From CAWDMN01 sp963803155 (GTDB lineage: Bacteria > Acidobacteriota > Terriglobia > Versatilivoradales > Versatilivoraceae), in contig CAWDMN010000097.1 in the NCBI GenBank assembly GCA_963803155.1, forward strand, positions 37,376-101,375: a stretch of 64,000 bases of DNA. Reading direction: 5' to 3'. Shown here piece after piece: positions 17,170 to 27,360 of the stretch; the first letter of the stretch is position 1; every line of letters begins with the position of its first letter. The position numbers and the translations under genes were made by a program. Below the pieces are notes generated by a model. That model was given only the letters and a program-made list of their open reading frames with translations. It did no database searches and was not told where the DNA came from.

Positions 17170-19296
17170 ATGAGTGAGACTTCTACACAGAAGGATATTG
17201 AGGCTTTATCCCTCCGCATCCGCGAATTGGAAGATATGCTGGATCTGCATGGAAAGCCTACAAAAATCCAGAACGAACTCAAAGAGTCTGATGTCGGATC
17301 CTGCCTCAAATATTGCATGCCAGGTCGGACTTGTTTTGCTCATTTTGTATCAAGCATGGGCACCATATTGTACACCGCCGAATGGGGCGGACCATCCCAT
17401 GCCGTTGAATCTTTGTCATTGAATTTCGTCCACAAAAATGTCAAATCCATTTTGGGATTTGACTCATCCTTTTTTACCGGAGATCCAAATTTCTGGAGGG
17501 AGAGAATTCATCCTGAAGATCGGGCAAATTGGCAGCGGAATCTCAGCCAGCTTTTTCCCAACAGGAAAATTGTCTCGGAATATCGGTTCAGGCATGAGAA
17601 CGGGATGGATCGATGGTTGCGAGACGAAGCCCGTTTATTGCGAGTCTCATCTGGCCAGCCTTATCAGCTGGTAGGATCTTGGATTGACATTAGCGATTAC
17701 AAGCACGCAGAGGAATCACTTCGTCAAAAGGAGGCCAAATATCGTCAGCTGGCAGAGAATATCGGCGATGTAATTTGGGCTACGGATGCCACGGGAAAAT
17801 TTACTTTCATCAGTCCTTCCCTCTTCCGTTTGGGAGGGATTCACCCGAAAGATGCGCTGGAGCAATCTCTCGACGAAATTTTTCCTCCTGCTTCCCTTGC
17901 CCAGATTCGCGGAAAGTGGGTGGGAACCAGCGGCGAGATTCAAAGTGGAAAACGCCCAGGCCCCGTCCGGATTGAAGTTGAGTGGTTGCGGCTGGACGGG
18001 TCGCGGATTCCAATTGAGATTGTGGCCACCCCTTTGATGACCAATGATGGAGTCCTGACAGGTTTCATGGGGGTCACTCGTGATATCACGGAGCGAAATC
18101 GAGCCGAAGAGGTTCTACTCAGATCCTCGCGCCTGGAAGCCACCTCCACTCTGGCTGCCGGCGTTGCGCACGATCTGAACAACTTGATGGCGGGAGTGAT
18201 GGGGTATTCAGAATTGCTCCTCGAAGATCTGGCGGCGCGATTGGAATCCACACATTATAATGAAGCCGCTGGCATGTTATCCTCAATCACCGATTCCGCC
18301 CAAAAAGCAGGACAACTGGCCCAGAAGATGCTGGCATTTGCCCAAGGTGGCAAATATCATCCAGGGGTGACTAATCTAAATGAGGTCGTTCAAGGAGTAG
18401 TGAACACCCAGGAATCCACGATCCCTTCTTCTATCCGCCTCCGGTTCGACCCCGCCCCTCAATTATGGCCCATCAAGGCTGATGCGGCTCAACTTGGTGA
18501 AATCCTGGTGAATTTGATCGTCAACTCTGTGGAAGCCATACAGGCCCCTGGTGAAATTATAATCTCAACAAGCAATCAATTTTTGAATTCAAGTCTGATT
18601 CCCTCGCTGGCAGCGGGAAAATACGTCTATCTACGAATGGAAGATAACGGCTGCGGGATGAGCTCCGAGGTTCAGTCCAGAATTTTCGAGCCATTTTTTA
18701 CTACGAAGTTTCTGGGTAGGGGTATGGGTCTGGCCGCCGTCTACGGGATCATTGAGAACCATGGTGGAAAAATAACCGTGAGGAGTGAAGAGGGGATAGG
18801 AACCGTTTTTGAAGTCTATCTTCCTGCTCTGCCTGCGCAGGATTTCGCTGATTCGTCCGGCAACGAGGTCTTCCGTGAAGATTTTTCTTCTGCTCTTGCC
18901 CCAAACGGAATCTTGCCTGCGGCGGCACCCACTATCTTAGTTGTCGATGATGATGACCACATCCAGGATTTCACGGGCAAGTATCTCAAAAAAGCAGGAT
19001 TTCAACTGTTAAAAGCCCGCAATGGCCGCGAGGCCGTGGAAATTGCGCGCAAATCCGATGTCAAAATCGATCTCGTCTTGCTTGACATTTCCATGCCCGA
19101 TATGGGGGGAACGGAAACCTTCCCGCTCCTAAAAAAAATCCGTCCGTGCCTAAAAATCATTCTCATCAGCGGATATGAAATGGATACCAAGGTTCAAGCG
19201 CTTCTCCATGCCGGCGCGGACTCTTTTCTCTCCAAGCCCTTCTCACTCAGCGCACTCGAGTCTGAAATCAAAAAAGCTATTGGACAGCGCCATTAA
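17170..19296 (+). CDS. PAS-domain hybrid sensor histidine kinase
   Basis: A 708-residue soluble hybrid kinase with no transmembrane segment. An N-terminal coiled helix is followed by two PAS/PAC units at about 75-185 (FRHENGMDRWLRDEARLLRV; PYQLVGSWIDISDYKHAEES) and 187-315 (VIWATDATGKFTFISPSLFR; GFMGVTRDITERNRAEE). The phospho-acceptor is H334 in AAGVAHDLNNLM. The HATPase domain spans about 435-555 with NLIVNSVEAI, DNGCGM, IFEPFFTTK and GMGLAAVYGIIENHGG. A receiver domain runs from about 590 (TILVVDDDDHIQDF) with phosphorylatable D639 in LLDISMPD. All signature residues are present. The HDLNN variant of the H box is common in PAS kinases feeding non-canonical outputs. No cognate regulator is adjacent. 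Confidence 0.93.
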   Translation: MSETSTQKDIEALSLRIRELEDMLDLHGKPTKIQNELKESDVGSCLKYCMPGRTCFAHFVSSMGTILYTAEWGGPSHAVESLSLNFVHKNVKSILGFDSSFFTGDPNFWRERIHPEDRANWQRNLSQLFPNRKIVSEYRFRHENGMDRWLRDEARLLRVSSGQPYQLVGSWIDISDYKHAEESLRQKEAKYRQLAENIGDVIWATDATGKFTFISPSLFRLGGIHPKDALEQSLDEIFPPASLAQIRGKWVGTSGEIQSGKRPGPVRIEVEWLRLDGSRIPIEIVATPLMTNDGVLTGFMGVTRDITERNRAEEVLLRSSRLEATSTLAAGVAHDLNNLMAGVMGYSELLLEDLAARLESTHYNEAAGMLSSITDSAQKAGQLAQKMLAFAQGGKYHPGVTNLNEVVQGVVNTQESTIPSSIRLRFDPAPQLWPIKADAAQLGEILVNLIVNSVEAIQAPGEIIISTSNQFLNSSLIPSLAAGKYVYLRMEDNGCGMSSEVQSRIFEPFFTTKFLGRGMGLAAVYGIIENHGGKITVRSEEGIGTVFEVYLPALPAQDFADSSGNEVFREDFSSALAPNGILPAAAPTILVVDDDDHIQDFTGKYLKKAGFQLLKARNGREAVEIARKSDVKIDLVLLDISMPDMGGTETFPLLKKIRPCLKIILISGYEMDTKVQALLHAGADSFLSKPFSLSALESEIKKAIGQRH

Positions 19297-19421
19297 AATC
19301 CCCGTCAATGGACTAATTCCCATTTCGATCATGCCGGAAGCGTCGAAGTACAACATTCTCTATTGATTTTGACGTCTGCCCTTAATAGACTCAGTACCAA
19401 TCTATTAAGAGTGGAGGGGCT

Positions 19422-21797
19422 ATGCCCAAAATGATTCCGCTTGTAATGCTGATATTGCTGGGATTTCAGGTATTGACAACGGGTGCGGCAGTTCCAGTGA
19501 CAATTAGCCACGGGGAATGGACGCTCATGGCGGACACCGAAAAGAGCGAGCTGACCTTGATTCAAGAGAAATTGGGGATTATAGCCAAGGAAATCCGGCT
19601 CAATCTGAGAGATAAGCAGGGAAATATTCCAATAAAGGGATGGAGTGTGACAAGCAAGAAATCCAATCAGCTGATCATTCACACCATCCAACCTAGGAAC
19701 ACCTGGGTCTTTGATCTTAAAACAGATCTGGCGAGAATCTCGAGCACGGTTTCAAATGCAGTTCTAACGGCAAAAATACCCGCGCCATCAGATCGGAATG
19801 TGGCTCGTCTCTTGGACGCGGGAGGAGTTCCGGTGGATTGGGTGGGGACGGATGAGGCGCATGGCAGATGGGGCACCATCATCTCGAAGAACCGGTCTTT
19901 TCTTCCCGCGCATAACGCGGAAACCATGCACTTCGCCTTGGGGCAAGTCGCCAGCTCGAACTTGCATGCTCTCTTCGACAGGAAAACCGGCATTGCCATT
20001 GAATTTTCCGATAACGCCAGAATGTCTCGCAATCTCCGGGATCGGAATTTGCTCGACCTGGAATTAACGGTGCCAGGCAACTCCTTGATTAGACTGTTTC
20101 CCGATTATTATACCAAGGTGCTCGGAGCGCCTTATTACGTCCCTTTCGATGACTCCGTCTTCAGCAAAGCTCCCATGGTCTGGTGCAGTTGGACCGCGTA
20201 TTATCACGAAGCGAAGGAAAAGGACATCATCGAAAATACGGATTGGCTCTCCGCACACTTGAAGCCTTATGGATTCCAATATGTCCAAATTGACGACGGA
20301 TATGACCGGGGAGAAAAGGGGGAGCACTATTGGATTGAAAAATGGGATCCAAAAATTTTCCCCCACGGCCCGCAATGGATCGCCAATTACATCAAGACCA
20401 AAGGTCTTCATCCGGGTTTGTGGCTTGTCCCGAACGTCACGGCTTCCTATGTAAAACAACATCCGGAATGGTATCTTTACGACAAAAAGGGAAACTACAT
20501 TTGGGATTATTCAACTCCTTCACTTGATTCAACCAACCCGGAAGTCCTCACCTTCTTGAAAAAACTCTTTACGACTCTCAAAGAATGGGGATATGAGTAT
20601 TACAAGTTCGACGGCGAAAACGCTCTTCCCCTCTATGTGCCAAACATAGATGTGAACCGGCTTCATGACAAGACAATCGATCCACTGGTGGCCTACCGGA
20701 ACCGGCTCAAGATCATTCGTGACACTATCGGCCCGGGAACCTTTGTGGAGGGCTGTCCAGCGGGGATGCCTTTAAACGGAATTGGATATTTCAATTCCTG
20801 TTTTACGGGCGATGACGTTTTCAACAATTGGCAAGGGATGTACGCGCTTTTCAGTTCCATCAATGCGAATGCCTTTTTAAATCACATGGTGGTTTATGTC
20901 ATGCCCGGTGAGGGAATCGAAATCGGCCCCCGAATGACAGTTGAGGAAGCTCAAAATAAGCGGGTATCTTCTGTTGTAGCAACCGCGCGAACTCGCGAGA
21001 AACCGATGACCGGATTTGGCACTACTCTGCCTGAAGCCAGAACTTTAACCACCATGGTTTCGCTGACCGGCGTTGTCTATCCACTCGCCAGCGTAATGCC
21101 CGAACTTCCCGAAGAGCGGGTTCGACTTTTAAAGATGACCATGCCGACCATGCCAATCCTGCCGGTCGATCTGTTCAGCCGAGGAACGGACATGCAATGG
21201 AATCGCTTTATGCAAACCACTACGGACGATTATATTCACAATTACCCGGAGATATTGGATCTTAAAGTGAATTCTAAAGTGGGAACATACGACGTAGTCG
21301 GCTTGACCAATTGGAGAAGTGAGACTCTCCGGCGGGAAATTTCACTGCCTGACCAGCTGGGACTCAGGGCCGACACAGAGTATGCCGCATTCGATTTTTG
21401 GAATCAGAAATTTCTTGGAGTGGTTCAAGACAAATTTGAGGTGGCCGTTGAACCTCACGATACTAAAGTGCTTTTCCTTCATCCTCTCTCGGACCATCCC
21501 CAATTGGTGGGAATGTCTCGCCACATCAGCGGGACTTATTCCATCCTGGATTTACGGTGGGATGGAACGCGAAATATCCTGAGCGGATCTTCGGAGACCG
21601 TGCCGGGAGAAGCTTATTCCCTTTTCTTCCATATACCTGAAGGCACGGCAATTTCCGTCGTGACTGCTTCCCTGCCCAACGGCCCCCCTCTGCCAATCCG
21701 CCAGGAACAGTCCGGGCGACAGTTGATGATTCAATTCCAGGGGCAGCCGCAAACCGTCAACTGGCAGATCGGCTGCAATGCGGGTGCAATGAAGTGA
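19422..21797 (+). CDS. Exported GH36-type alpha-galactosidase-like enzyme
   Basis: A 791-residue secreted glycosidase. The signal peptide is residues 1-24 (LVMLILLGFQVLTTGAAVPV). A beta-rich N-terminal domain runs to about 250. The melibiase TIM barrel follows with WCSWTAYYHEAKE, GFQYVQIDDGYDRGEKGEHY, GLHPGLWLVPNVTAS and EYYKFDGENALP, in which D397 is the probable nucleophile. CFTGDDVFNNW contains D464/D465, one of which is the probable acid/base. A C-terminal beta-sandwich ends the protein. The KxD and paired aspartate motifs fit clan GH-D. The exact sugar cannot be read from sequence. It heads a plus-strand run of genes for exported enzymes, a transporter and an oxidoreductase. Confidence 0.85.
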   Translation: MPKMIPLVMLILLGFQVLTTGAAVPVTISHGEWTLMADTEKSELTLIQEKLGIIAKEIRLNLRDKQGNIPIKGWSVTSKKSNQLIIHTIQPRNTWVFDLKTDLARISSTVSNAVLTAKIPAPSDRNVARLLDAGGVPVDWVGTDEAHGRWGTIISKNRSFLPAHNAETMHFALGQVASSNLHALFDRKTGIAIEFSDNARMSRNLRDRNLLDLELTVPGNSLIRLFPDYYTKVLGAPYYVPFDDSVFSKAPMVWCSWTAYYHEAKEKDIIENTDWLSAHLKPYGFQYVQIDDGYDRGEKGEHYWIEKWDPKIFPHGPQWIANYIKTKGLHPGLWLVPNVTASYVKQHPEWYLYDKKGNYIWDYSTPSLDSTNPEVLTFLKKLFTTLKEWGYEYYKFDGENALPLYVPNIDVNRLHDKTIDPLVAYRNRLKIIRDTIGPGTFVEGCPAGMPLNGIGYFNSCFTGDDVFNNWQGMYALFSSINANAFLNHMVVYVMPGEGIEIGPRMTVEEAQNKRVSSVVATARTREKPMTGFGTTLPEARTLTTMVSLTGVVYPLASVMPELPEERVRLLKMTMPTMPILPVDLFSRGTDMQWNRFMQTTTDDYIHNYPEILDLKVNSKVGTYDVVGLTNWRSETLRREISLPDQLGLRADTEYAAFDFWNQKFLGVVQDKFEVAVEPHDTKVLFLHPLSDHPQLVGMSRHISGTYSILDLRWDGTRNILSGSSETVPGEAYSLFFHIPEGTAISVVTASLPNGPPLPIRQEQSGRQLMIQFQGQPQTVNWQIGCNAGAMK

Positions 21798-21976
21798 TTT
21801 GTCGCTCCATCATCTTCTCCCTCCATCGCAGGAGGAAGATCAGCAAGAGCCTGCAAAGGGGGACTGCCGGGGATTTCCACTGCGGGTCGAGCTTCGGTTG
21901 AATTGGCGACTCACATTCTATAATTGCAATTAGGATTTGCTGGTCGTCCATTATTCATCTACCAGGAGGAACTACC

Positions 21977-23800
21977 ATGAATCGCCGCCAGTTTGTAAAA
22001 CAAAGTGCCTTATCGGCCAGCCTGCTGACGGAAATGAATGCTGACTATTCAGCTGGTGTGACCACCAATGAATCTTCGGCAACTCTAACCGGCAAAGTGA
22101 CTTTTTCGCTACAGCAGGGAGTCTTGAAAATCGAAACCCCGACTCTGCGGGCAACCATGGAAAAAGGGTTGCTCCTCTCCCTCCAATCCAAGATCACCGG
22201 GGAAGAGTATATCCAAAAGATGGATGCCAAGAAAAAGACCGCTCTGCAACTGCTATATCCCCTGGAAGGAACCGTGGATATTGATGAGGATAAATTTGGC
22301 CAGATCGAATGTCGTCAGCTTTCTGAGAGCAGGGCCGAATTTATTTTTCATGGTTGGGAAGGCGATGGGATACTCAGTATCTCAGCTGATCAAACCAGTG
22401 GTGATTTAATCATGGAACCTTCGGCATATTCTTCACGACCCGGCGTTCAGGCCTGCCGATGGCTGATCCATGGGATCCGCAAAGATCTTCAGCTGATAGC
22501 CCCTTTTTTCCAGGGCATTAAACTTCCTCTGTCGGATCCTTTGATTAAGCACTCTCGCTGGGCCTGGCCAATGTTCTGGGAAGCCGCTCTGGCAATTATG
22601 CAATCCTCTAAGGGAGGGTTTTGGATTCATTGCCAGGACGACCGCTATCGGTTTAAAGCCATAAAAATTGGCAGTGGTGATGATCCGCAAGGGATCGGTC
22701 TCGATTCTGAAGCCTATGGACCTTTGCACGACAATTTAAGTGCTGGCGGGATTGCCTGGAGGATTAATGTTTTTGAGGGCGACTGGAAAAGGCCCGCGGA
22801 AATATATAGAAATTGGCTTTGGAAAACATATCATTTGGACGAAGCTCGAAAAAAACGGAGAGCCTGGATCTATGACGTCACCCTTGCCTTGAGTTGGTGC
22901 CCCGGTAATCCTGAAATCCTCGATGCATTGGCATCCCAGCTTGATCCGCATCGAGTGCTCATCCATTTCCCCAACTGGCGAACCGACGAGTATGATCAAA
23001 ATTACCCCACCTTTGTGGCTAACAATTCCGCTCGGGTCTTTTTGACCAAAGCCAAAAACATGGGCTTCCATGTGATGCCTCACTGCAATTCAGTGGACAT
23101 GGACCCTTCGCATCCCGCATATCAGTACATTCGCGATTTTCAATATCGTGATTTGGAACATCGCCGCATCCAAGGCTGGAGTTGGTCGGGTGGCCGAGTG
23201 ATTGGGGTTCCCGAATCCAATGCCATGCGCCCACGCCACCGCGATAAAAATGTGATGGTCAAGGTCCATCCGGGGCTCAGCATGTGGCGTTCGATCCTGG
23301 GGGAAAACATCCAGAAAACTGCGCAGGATCTAGCCTTGGAGGCCCTCTTTCTGGATGTCACCTTGACCGCCTACAATCTTCACCAAAGCCTGGTGGAAAA
23401 CACTACCGCCCCGGAAGGAATGAAACGATTAATCGATCACATCGCCAATCTCGGCCCCGGCCTGGTTGTCGGTGGAGAAGGGCTCAATGAAATTACCATG
23501 CAGGAGCTTTCCTTTGCCCAAGCGCACCTTTTCAAGAGCTGGCAGGATAATACCGAGGGATTGGAACGCGCCGGAGGATGCGCGCTCAATGAGTTTCTGT
23601 TTGGACAATTATGCCGGACCTTTGGTTACTCCGGCTTGAGCGGCAAGGATGACAAAGAGGCTCTGCGCCTGCGGATTCATGAGGAACATGAGGCAATTCC
23701 CACCTTGACCGTCGAAAAGGCGGAAGAATTGGTGAAGCCAAACGCAGCAGCCAGGCAGGTTTTAGAGAAGGCAAAAATGTTGGCTCAACGGAAGAAATGA
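21977..23800 (+). CDS. Tat-exported DUF6259-like putative glycosidase
   Basis: A 607-residue protein resembling the DUF6259 family, which is thought to be related to glycoside hydrolases; no reaction is established. The N-terminus MNRRQFVKQSALSASLL is Tat-like. A beta-sandwich region at about 40-270 precedes a TIM-barrel-like part with LALSWCPGNPEILDALASQL, VLIHFPNWRTDEYDQNYP, GFHVMPHCNSVDMDPSHPAY, LALEALFLDVTLTAYN and GLVVGGEGLNEITMQE. The aspartate in LFLDVT and glutamate in GGEGLNE are candidate catalytic residues by position only. GGAGGAAC precedes the ATG. It follows the GH36 gene by 179 nt and precedes the permease gene, so a shared sugar-processing role is inferred. Confidence 0.65.
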   Translation: MNRRQFVKQSALSASLLTEMNADYSAGVTTNESSATLTGKVTFSLQQGVLKIETPTLRATMEKGLLLSLQSKITGEEYIQKMDAKKKTALQLLYPLEGTVDIDEDKFGQIECRQLSESRAEFIFHGWEGDGILSISADQTSGDLIMEPSAYSSRPGVQACRWLIHGIRKDLQLIAPFFQGIKLPLSDPLIKHSRWAWPMFWEAALAIMQSSKGGFWIHCQDDRYRFKAIKIGSGDDPQGIGLDSEAYGPLHDNLSAGGIAWRINVFEGDWKRPAEIYRNWLWKTYHLDEARKKRRAWIYDVTLALSWCPGNPEILDALASQLDPHRVLIHFPNWRTDEYDQNYPTFVANNSARVFLTKAKNMGFHVMPHCNSVDMDPSHPAYQYIRDFQYRDLEHRRIQGWSWSGGRVIGVPESNAMRPRHRDKNVMVKVHPGLSMWRSILGENIQKTAQDLALEALFLDVTLTAYNLHQSLVENTTAPEGMKRLIDHIANLGPGLVVGGEGLNEITMQELSFAQAHLFKSWQDNTEGLERAGGCALNEFLFGQLCRTFGYSGLSGKDDKEALRLRIHEEHEAIPTLTVEKAEELVKPNAAARQVLEKAKMLAQRKK

Positions 23801-23865
23801 CCCTCGGGTAGCATCGGCTGGAGACGATCAAGATCCACATCCTGGCACAGGTTGAAAAACAACCC

Positions 23866-25480
23866 ATGTTCATTTTTCTTGCGGCCGCGCCGCTACTGCT
23901 GGTGCTGTTTTTCATGATTGGGCTTTGCTGGAGCGGGCAGAAGGCAGGCTTGGCCAGCTGGGGCGCCGGTGTCCTGATTTGCCTGGCTGACTTTCGGATT
24001 GACTCCAGAAGCCTTCCTAGTCTCTCAAATTAAGGGGCTCCAACTTTCGCTCTTTGTGTTGGCGGTGATGTGGCCTGCTCTTTTTCTGTTTCACCTGGTC
24101 GACTCCGTGGGGGGCATCAAGGCCATTCCTCTCTGCCTGCAAAAGCTGATCCCCGACGCTGCATTTCTGCAGGTGCTGTTGTCCTGGGCCTTCAGCGGGA
24201 TGTTGGAAGGTTTGGCCGGATTTGGATTACCGGTGGCTGTGGTTTCCCCCATGCTGCTGGCTTTGGGTACTCCTCCACTTCTGGCGGTAGCGGCGGTGGC
24301 GGTCGGACATGCCTGGGCCGTCACTTTTGGAGATATGGGAGTGATCTTTCAGACTCTTTTGGCAGTGGTCAATCTGCCTGCCGAGACAATAATTCCCCCT
24401 GCGTCGTTGCTGTTGGGAATTGCCTGCCTGGCTTGTGGCTTATCAGTTGCCTGGTTATTGCGGTTGCGAAACAGGTTTGGAGAAGTGGCTTTGATTGGCT
24501 TGATTATGGGCACGGTTCAATGGAGCCTTGCCAGTTCCGGCCTGATTCCATTGGCTTCGTTTGGTGCGGGATTGGCCGGATTGGCCGCGGCTGTCTTATT
24601 CTCGTCTTCCAGCCGTATTTTCAAAATGAAAAGAAGAGAACAGTCGACGATTTTCAGCCAAAACCCGGCTGGCATTGAATCGGAGTCTTCTCAGTCCATG
24701 ATTCAAGAGGTGAATGCAGGTTGTCACCCAACCATTCCTTCTGTCGGCTCTTCATTTTCCCATGCGCTGTTCAGTTACGGAATCTTGAGTCTGTTGATGG
24801 TTGTGGTTTTCGTAATCCCGCAGATAAGCGGTTCTTTGGGCCTCATCTCCTGGCAGTCACAATTCCCCGCAGTCCAAACGAGTTTTGGCTTTAAGACCGC
24901 GCCGGCACATGGTCCCGCCTTTAAGCTCTTCCTTCATCCAGGTTGTTTGATTGTCCTCGCCATTTCATTGACCCTCCTTCGACTTTATAAAATGGATATG
25001 ATTACGAGAAAATCTTATCTTGAGATTGGGAGAAAGACCTGGAGATCCGCGGCCCCGGCCAGCCTTGGGATACTAGCCATGGTGGGTCTGTCCACTCTGA
25101 TGGATCATTGCGGGATGACTTATTCGCTGGCCCAGGGGATAAGCAAGGGAGTAGGCAAAGCATTCCCTGTTTTTTCCAGTTGGGTGGGGATTCTCGGAGC
25201 ATTTGCCACGGGCAGCAACAACAATTCCAATGTCTTATTTGGCCCCCTGCAAAAAAGTATCGCGGAGATGCTGGGAATTTCCGCCCCTTTGCTAGTGGCC
25301 GCCCAAACCGCCGGCGGTTCGTTGGGGAGCCTTTTGGCGCCTGCCAAACTGATTGTCGGATGCAGCACCGTCGGCGCTTCCGGCCAAGAGGGGATGGTTA
25401 TAAGAAAGACGTTTATGATCGGACTGGCCATTGGGCTCCTTCTGGGAATTATATGCATGGCAGGGACGATATCAATCTGA
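23866..25480 (+). CDS. Lactate permease family transporter (one frameshift)
   Basis: Multi-pass permease of the LctP/LldP family, which imports lactate, glycolate or related monocarboxylates with protons. Family motifs are LEGLAGFGLPVAVVSPMLLA, TFGDMGVIFQ, TGSNNNSNVLFGPLQ and QTAGGSLGSLLAPAKLIVG followed by GQEG. The open frame starts at TTG 23999, but the missing first helix is encoded just upstream in another frame from ATG 23866 (MFIFLAAAPLLLVLFFMIGL). A single-base indel near 23995 would join the two into a protein of about 538 residues, closer to the family's usual 500-570. The substrate may be a product of the neighbouring glycosidases or a sugar acid; this is inference. Confidence 0.8.
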
Positions 25481-25521
25481 GTATGAAACAATCGACAATT
25501 TGACTATTTGGAGACGCTTCG

Positions 25522-26643
25522 ATGGAAAAAGAGAATGGAAGGAATAAAATCATGAGTCGCAGATCGTATCTACGCCTCAATCTCGCGGCAGGAGTGGCGG
25601 TATATTCGACCGGCGTTTCTGTTGCCTCTGCTCAGGCCCCCCCAAAAACGATCCGTTTTGGTTTAATCGGTCAGGATGGCCATCAATCCGTCATTCTCGA
25701 CAGCCTGCCGCGACATCCAGAAATTCACTGGGTGGCCGCCGCGCCGAGCAGGCCCGGAGACGATATCAACCATATCCAAAAGCACCCTGCCGCTCATGCC
25801 CAAATGCAATTGTACAGGGATTATCGGGAATTGCTGGACAAAGCGGAGTTGGATCTGGTGGTGATTTGCCTGCCGTATGCGTGGAACGCGCCGGCCGCAA
25901 TAAAAGCAGGTAAAAGAGGGATTCACGTCATTTCAGACAAACCGGCTGCCACCACTCTTTCTGATTTGGATGAACTGGAGCAGGTTTTCCACTCCGGAAA
26001 GGCCAGGTACAGTTCACTCCTTAACATGCGTGCTTTGCCGACTTTTTTGGCCGCCCGGCAAGCTGTGAAAGAGGGAAAAATTGGGGAGCCCATCCTGATC
26101 AGCAGCCAAAAATCCTACAAGTTCGGAAACGAGCGCCCTTGGTTTTATAAAGATCGGAAGATTTATGGCGGCACGATTCCCTGGATTGGAATTCATGCCA
26201 TTGACTTCATGCGTTGGGTTTCCGGCCAGGAGTATTCCGCGGTGACAGCAGTTCAAGGAAACAAAGCCCATCCGGATTATCCCGGATGCCAGGATTTTGC
26301 GAGCGTGCTCTTCCGGCTAAAAAACGGAGGAACCGCAATTTCGCACCAGGATTATCTGCGCCCCGCTTCTGCTCCGACTCATGGGGATGACCGCCTTCGC
26401 GTGGCCGGAACTGAAGGGGTGTTGGAAGTCGTCGAAAACGACGGGAAAGTCATCTTATATTCCGGGAAAGGACAGAGTGGACAATTGACTCTTCCTCCGC
26501 CTATTGATTTGCTCGATGATTTCCTTGCGAGCCTGCGAGGAAAGAAAGAACCACTGATCCCCGCCAACGAAATTTTCTCGATTACGCGTGTATGCTTGAA
26601 AGCCCAGGAAGCGGCCGACACGGGGAAATGGCTCGAGCTATGA
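25522..26643 (+). CDS. Gfo/Idh/MocA family oxidoreductase, Tat-exported
   Basis: A 373-residue NAD(P)-dependent sugar or cyclitol oxidoreductase. SRRSYLRLNLAAGVAVYSTG at the N-terminus is Tat-like. The Rossmann fold follows (IRFGLIGQDGHQSVILDSLP), then the DLVVICLPYAW strand and the SDKPAATT motif with the family's catalytic lysine. The C-terminal domain has IPWIGIHAIDFMRWVSGQEY, carrying the conserved histidine, and GTEGVLEV. The start could be ATG 25522 (GGAG upstream) or ATG 25552 (GGAAGGAA upstream), and both give a complete signal. Exported members use a tightly bound cofactor, as in glucose-fructose oxidoreductase. It lies 41 nt after the permease gene and is probably in the same transcript. 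Confidence 0.85.
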   Translation: MEKENGRNKIMSRRSYLRLNLAAGVAVYSTGVSVASAQAPPKTIRFGLIGQDGHQSVILDSLPRHPEIHWVAAAPSRPGDDINHIQKHPAAHAQMQLYRDYRELLDKAELDLVVICLPYAWNAPAAIKAGKRGIHVISDKPAATTLSDLDELEQVFHSGKARYSSLLNMRALPTFLAARQAVKEGKIGEPILISSQKSYKFGNERPWFYKDRKIYGGTIPWIGIHAIDFMRWVSGQEYSAVTAVQGNKAHPDYPGCQDFASVLFRLKNGGTAISHQDYLRPASAPTHGDDRLRVAGTEGVLEVVENDGKVILYSGKGQSGQLTLPPPIDLLDDFLASLRGKKEPLIPANEIFSITRVCLKAQEAADTGKWLEL

Positions 26644-26687
26644 AAAAATGGCAGGCGAGACCGAACAGAAGAGCTGAAGAAGAAAAA

Positions 26688-27360
26688 TCACTCTGACTTG
26701 CGTTCCCCCTGGAGCATGATATAAAAAGCATCATGGCCGGATTGCAAGTCACGTCCATAAGAGATATTGATGCCGAAACCCCACGGAGAGCGCAGGCGGA
26801 GAATCAATCCGGCGTCCCACAACCAATACGGAGGATGCAGGGAGGGCATTGAATCGAAAAATTTTCCGCTGTCCAGGAATGGCGCAATCCCTATTTCTCC
26901 GTAACGATGGCGGAAGACTTTTTTGTCGAGTTCTGAATTGACCAGCAGGAAATTCCTTCCGAGGGGGGCGTTTCCTTTCTTTCCCAAATGGGTCCCTACA
27001 TGTCCGCGCAGCCAGAGATCCGAGTCACGCTCCAAACCCAGCATATAAAGGTCATCAAATGGGACATTCCCTTCTATCCGCCCCGCGCGGAGACGCGCAT
27101 TCACCATGTAGTCGTTCCCTTCAATCCGCGGTAACCATTCCAGGCGCAGCCCTGTCTGAGTGCGGCCATAAATCATCCCGGTTTCCCCCCACTGCCTGGC
27201 CAGTTCCTGGCCGACAGAACCTCGCAGGGAAACGCGCCGCACCACGTCCGAGAAGATCTCCCCAGAAAGAGCCCCTCGATATTTGAGCGAGGTTCCCCCG
27301 CCGAAGAGTGTCTCCGCATTCGGCAGATCACGCGGAGTACTTAAGAAAACCGACGGGCAA
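26688..27360 (-). CDS. C-terminal beta-barrel half of a TPR/outer-membrane protein
   Basis: Continuation, in a shifted frame, of the gene that begins at 28399. From about 27360 the text reads VFLSTPRDLPNAETLFGGGT and then alternating amphipathic strands: GRTQTGLRLEWLPRIEGNDY, RDSDLWLRGHVGTHLG, YGEIGIAPFLDSGKFFD and WGFGINISYGRDLQSGHDAF. This pattern, with a terminal aromatic-rich strand, is typical of BamA/Omp85-like or surface-antigen barrels. The break falls at a TTTT run where one missing T would restore the frame (RRFFLSTPRD). The split is probably a sequencing error, and the gene would then encode about 570 residues. Confidence 0.65.

Noticed and set aside
21805..21845. Possible hairpin after the GH36 gene (ATCTTCTCCCTCC / GGAGGAAGAT)
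   Set aside because: Imperfect stem and no T run; not convincing as a terminator.
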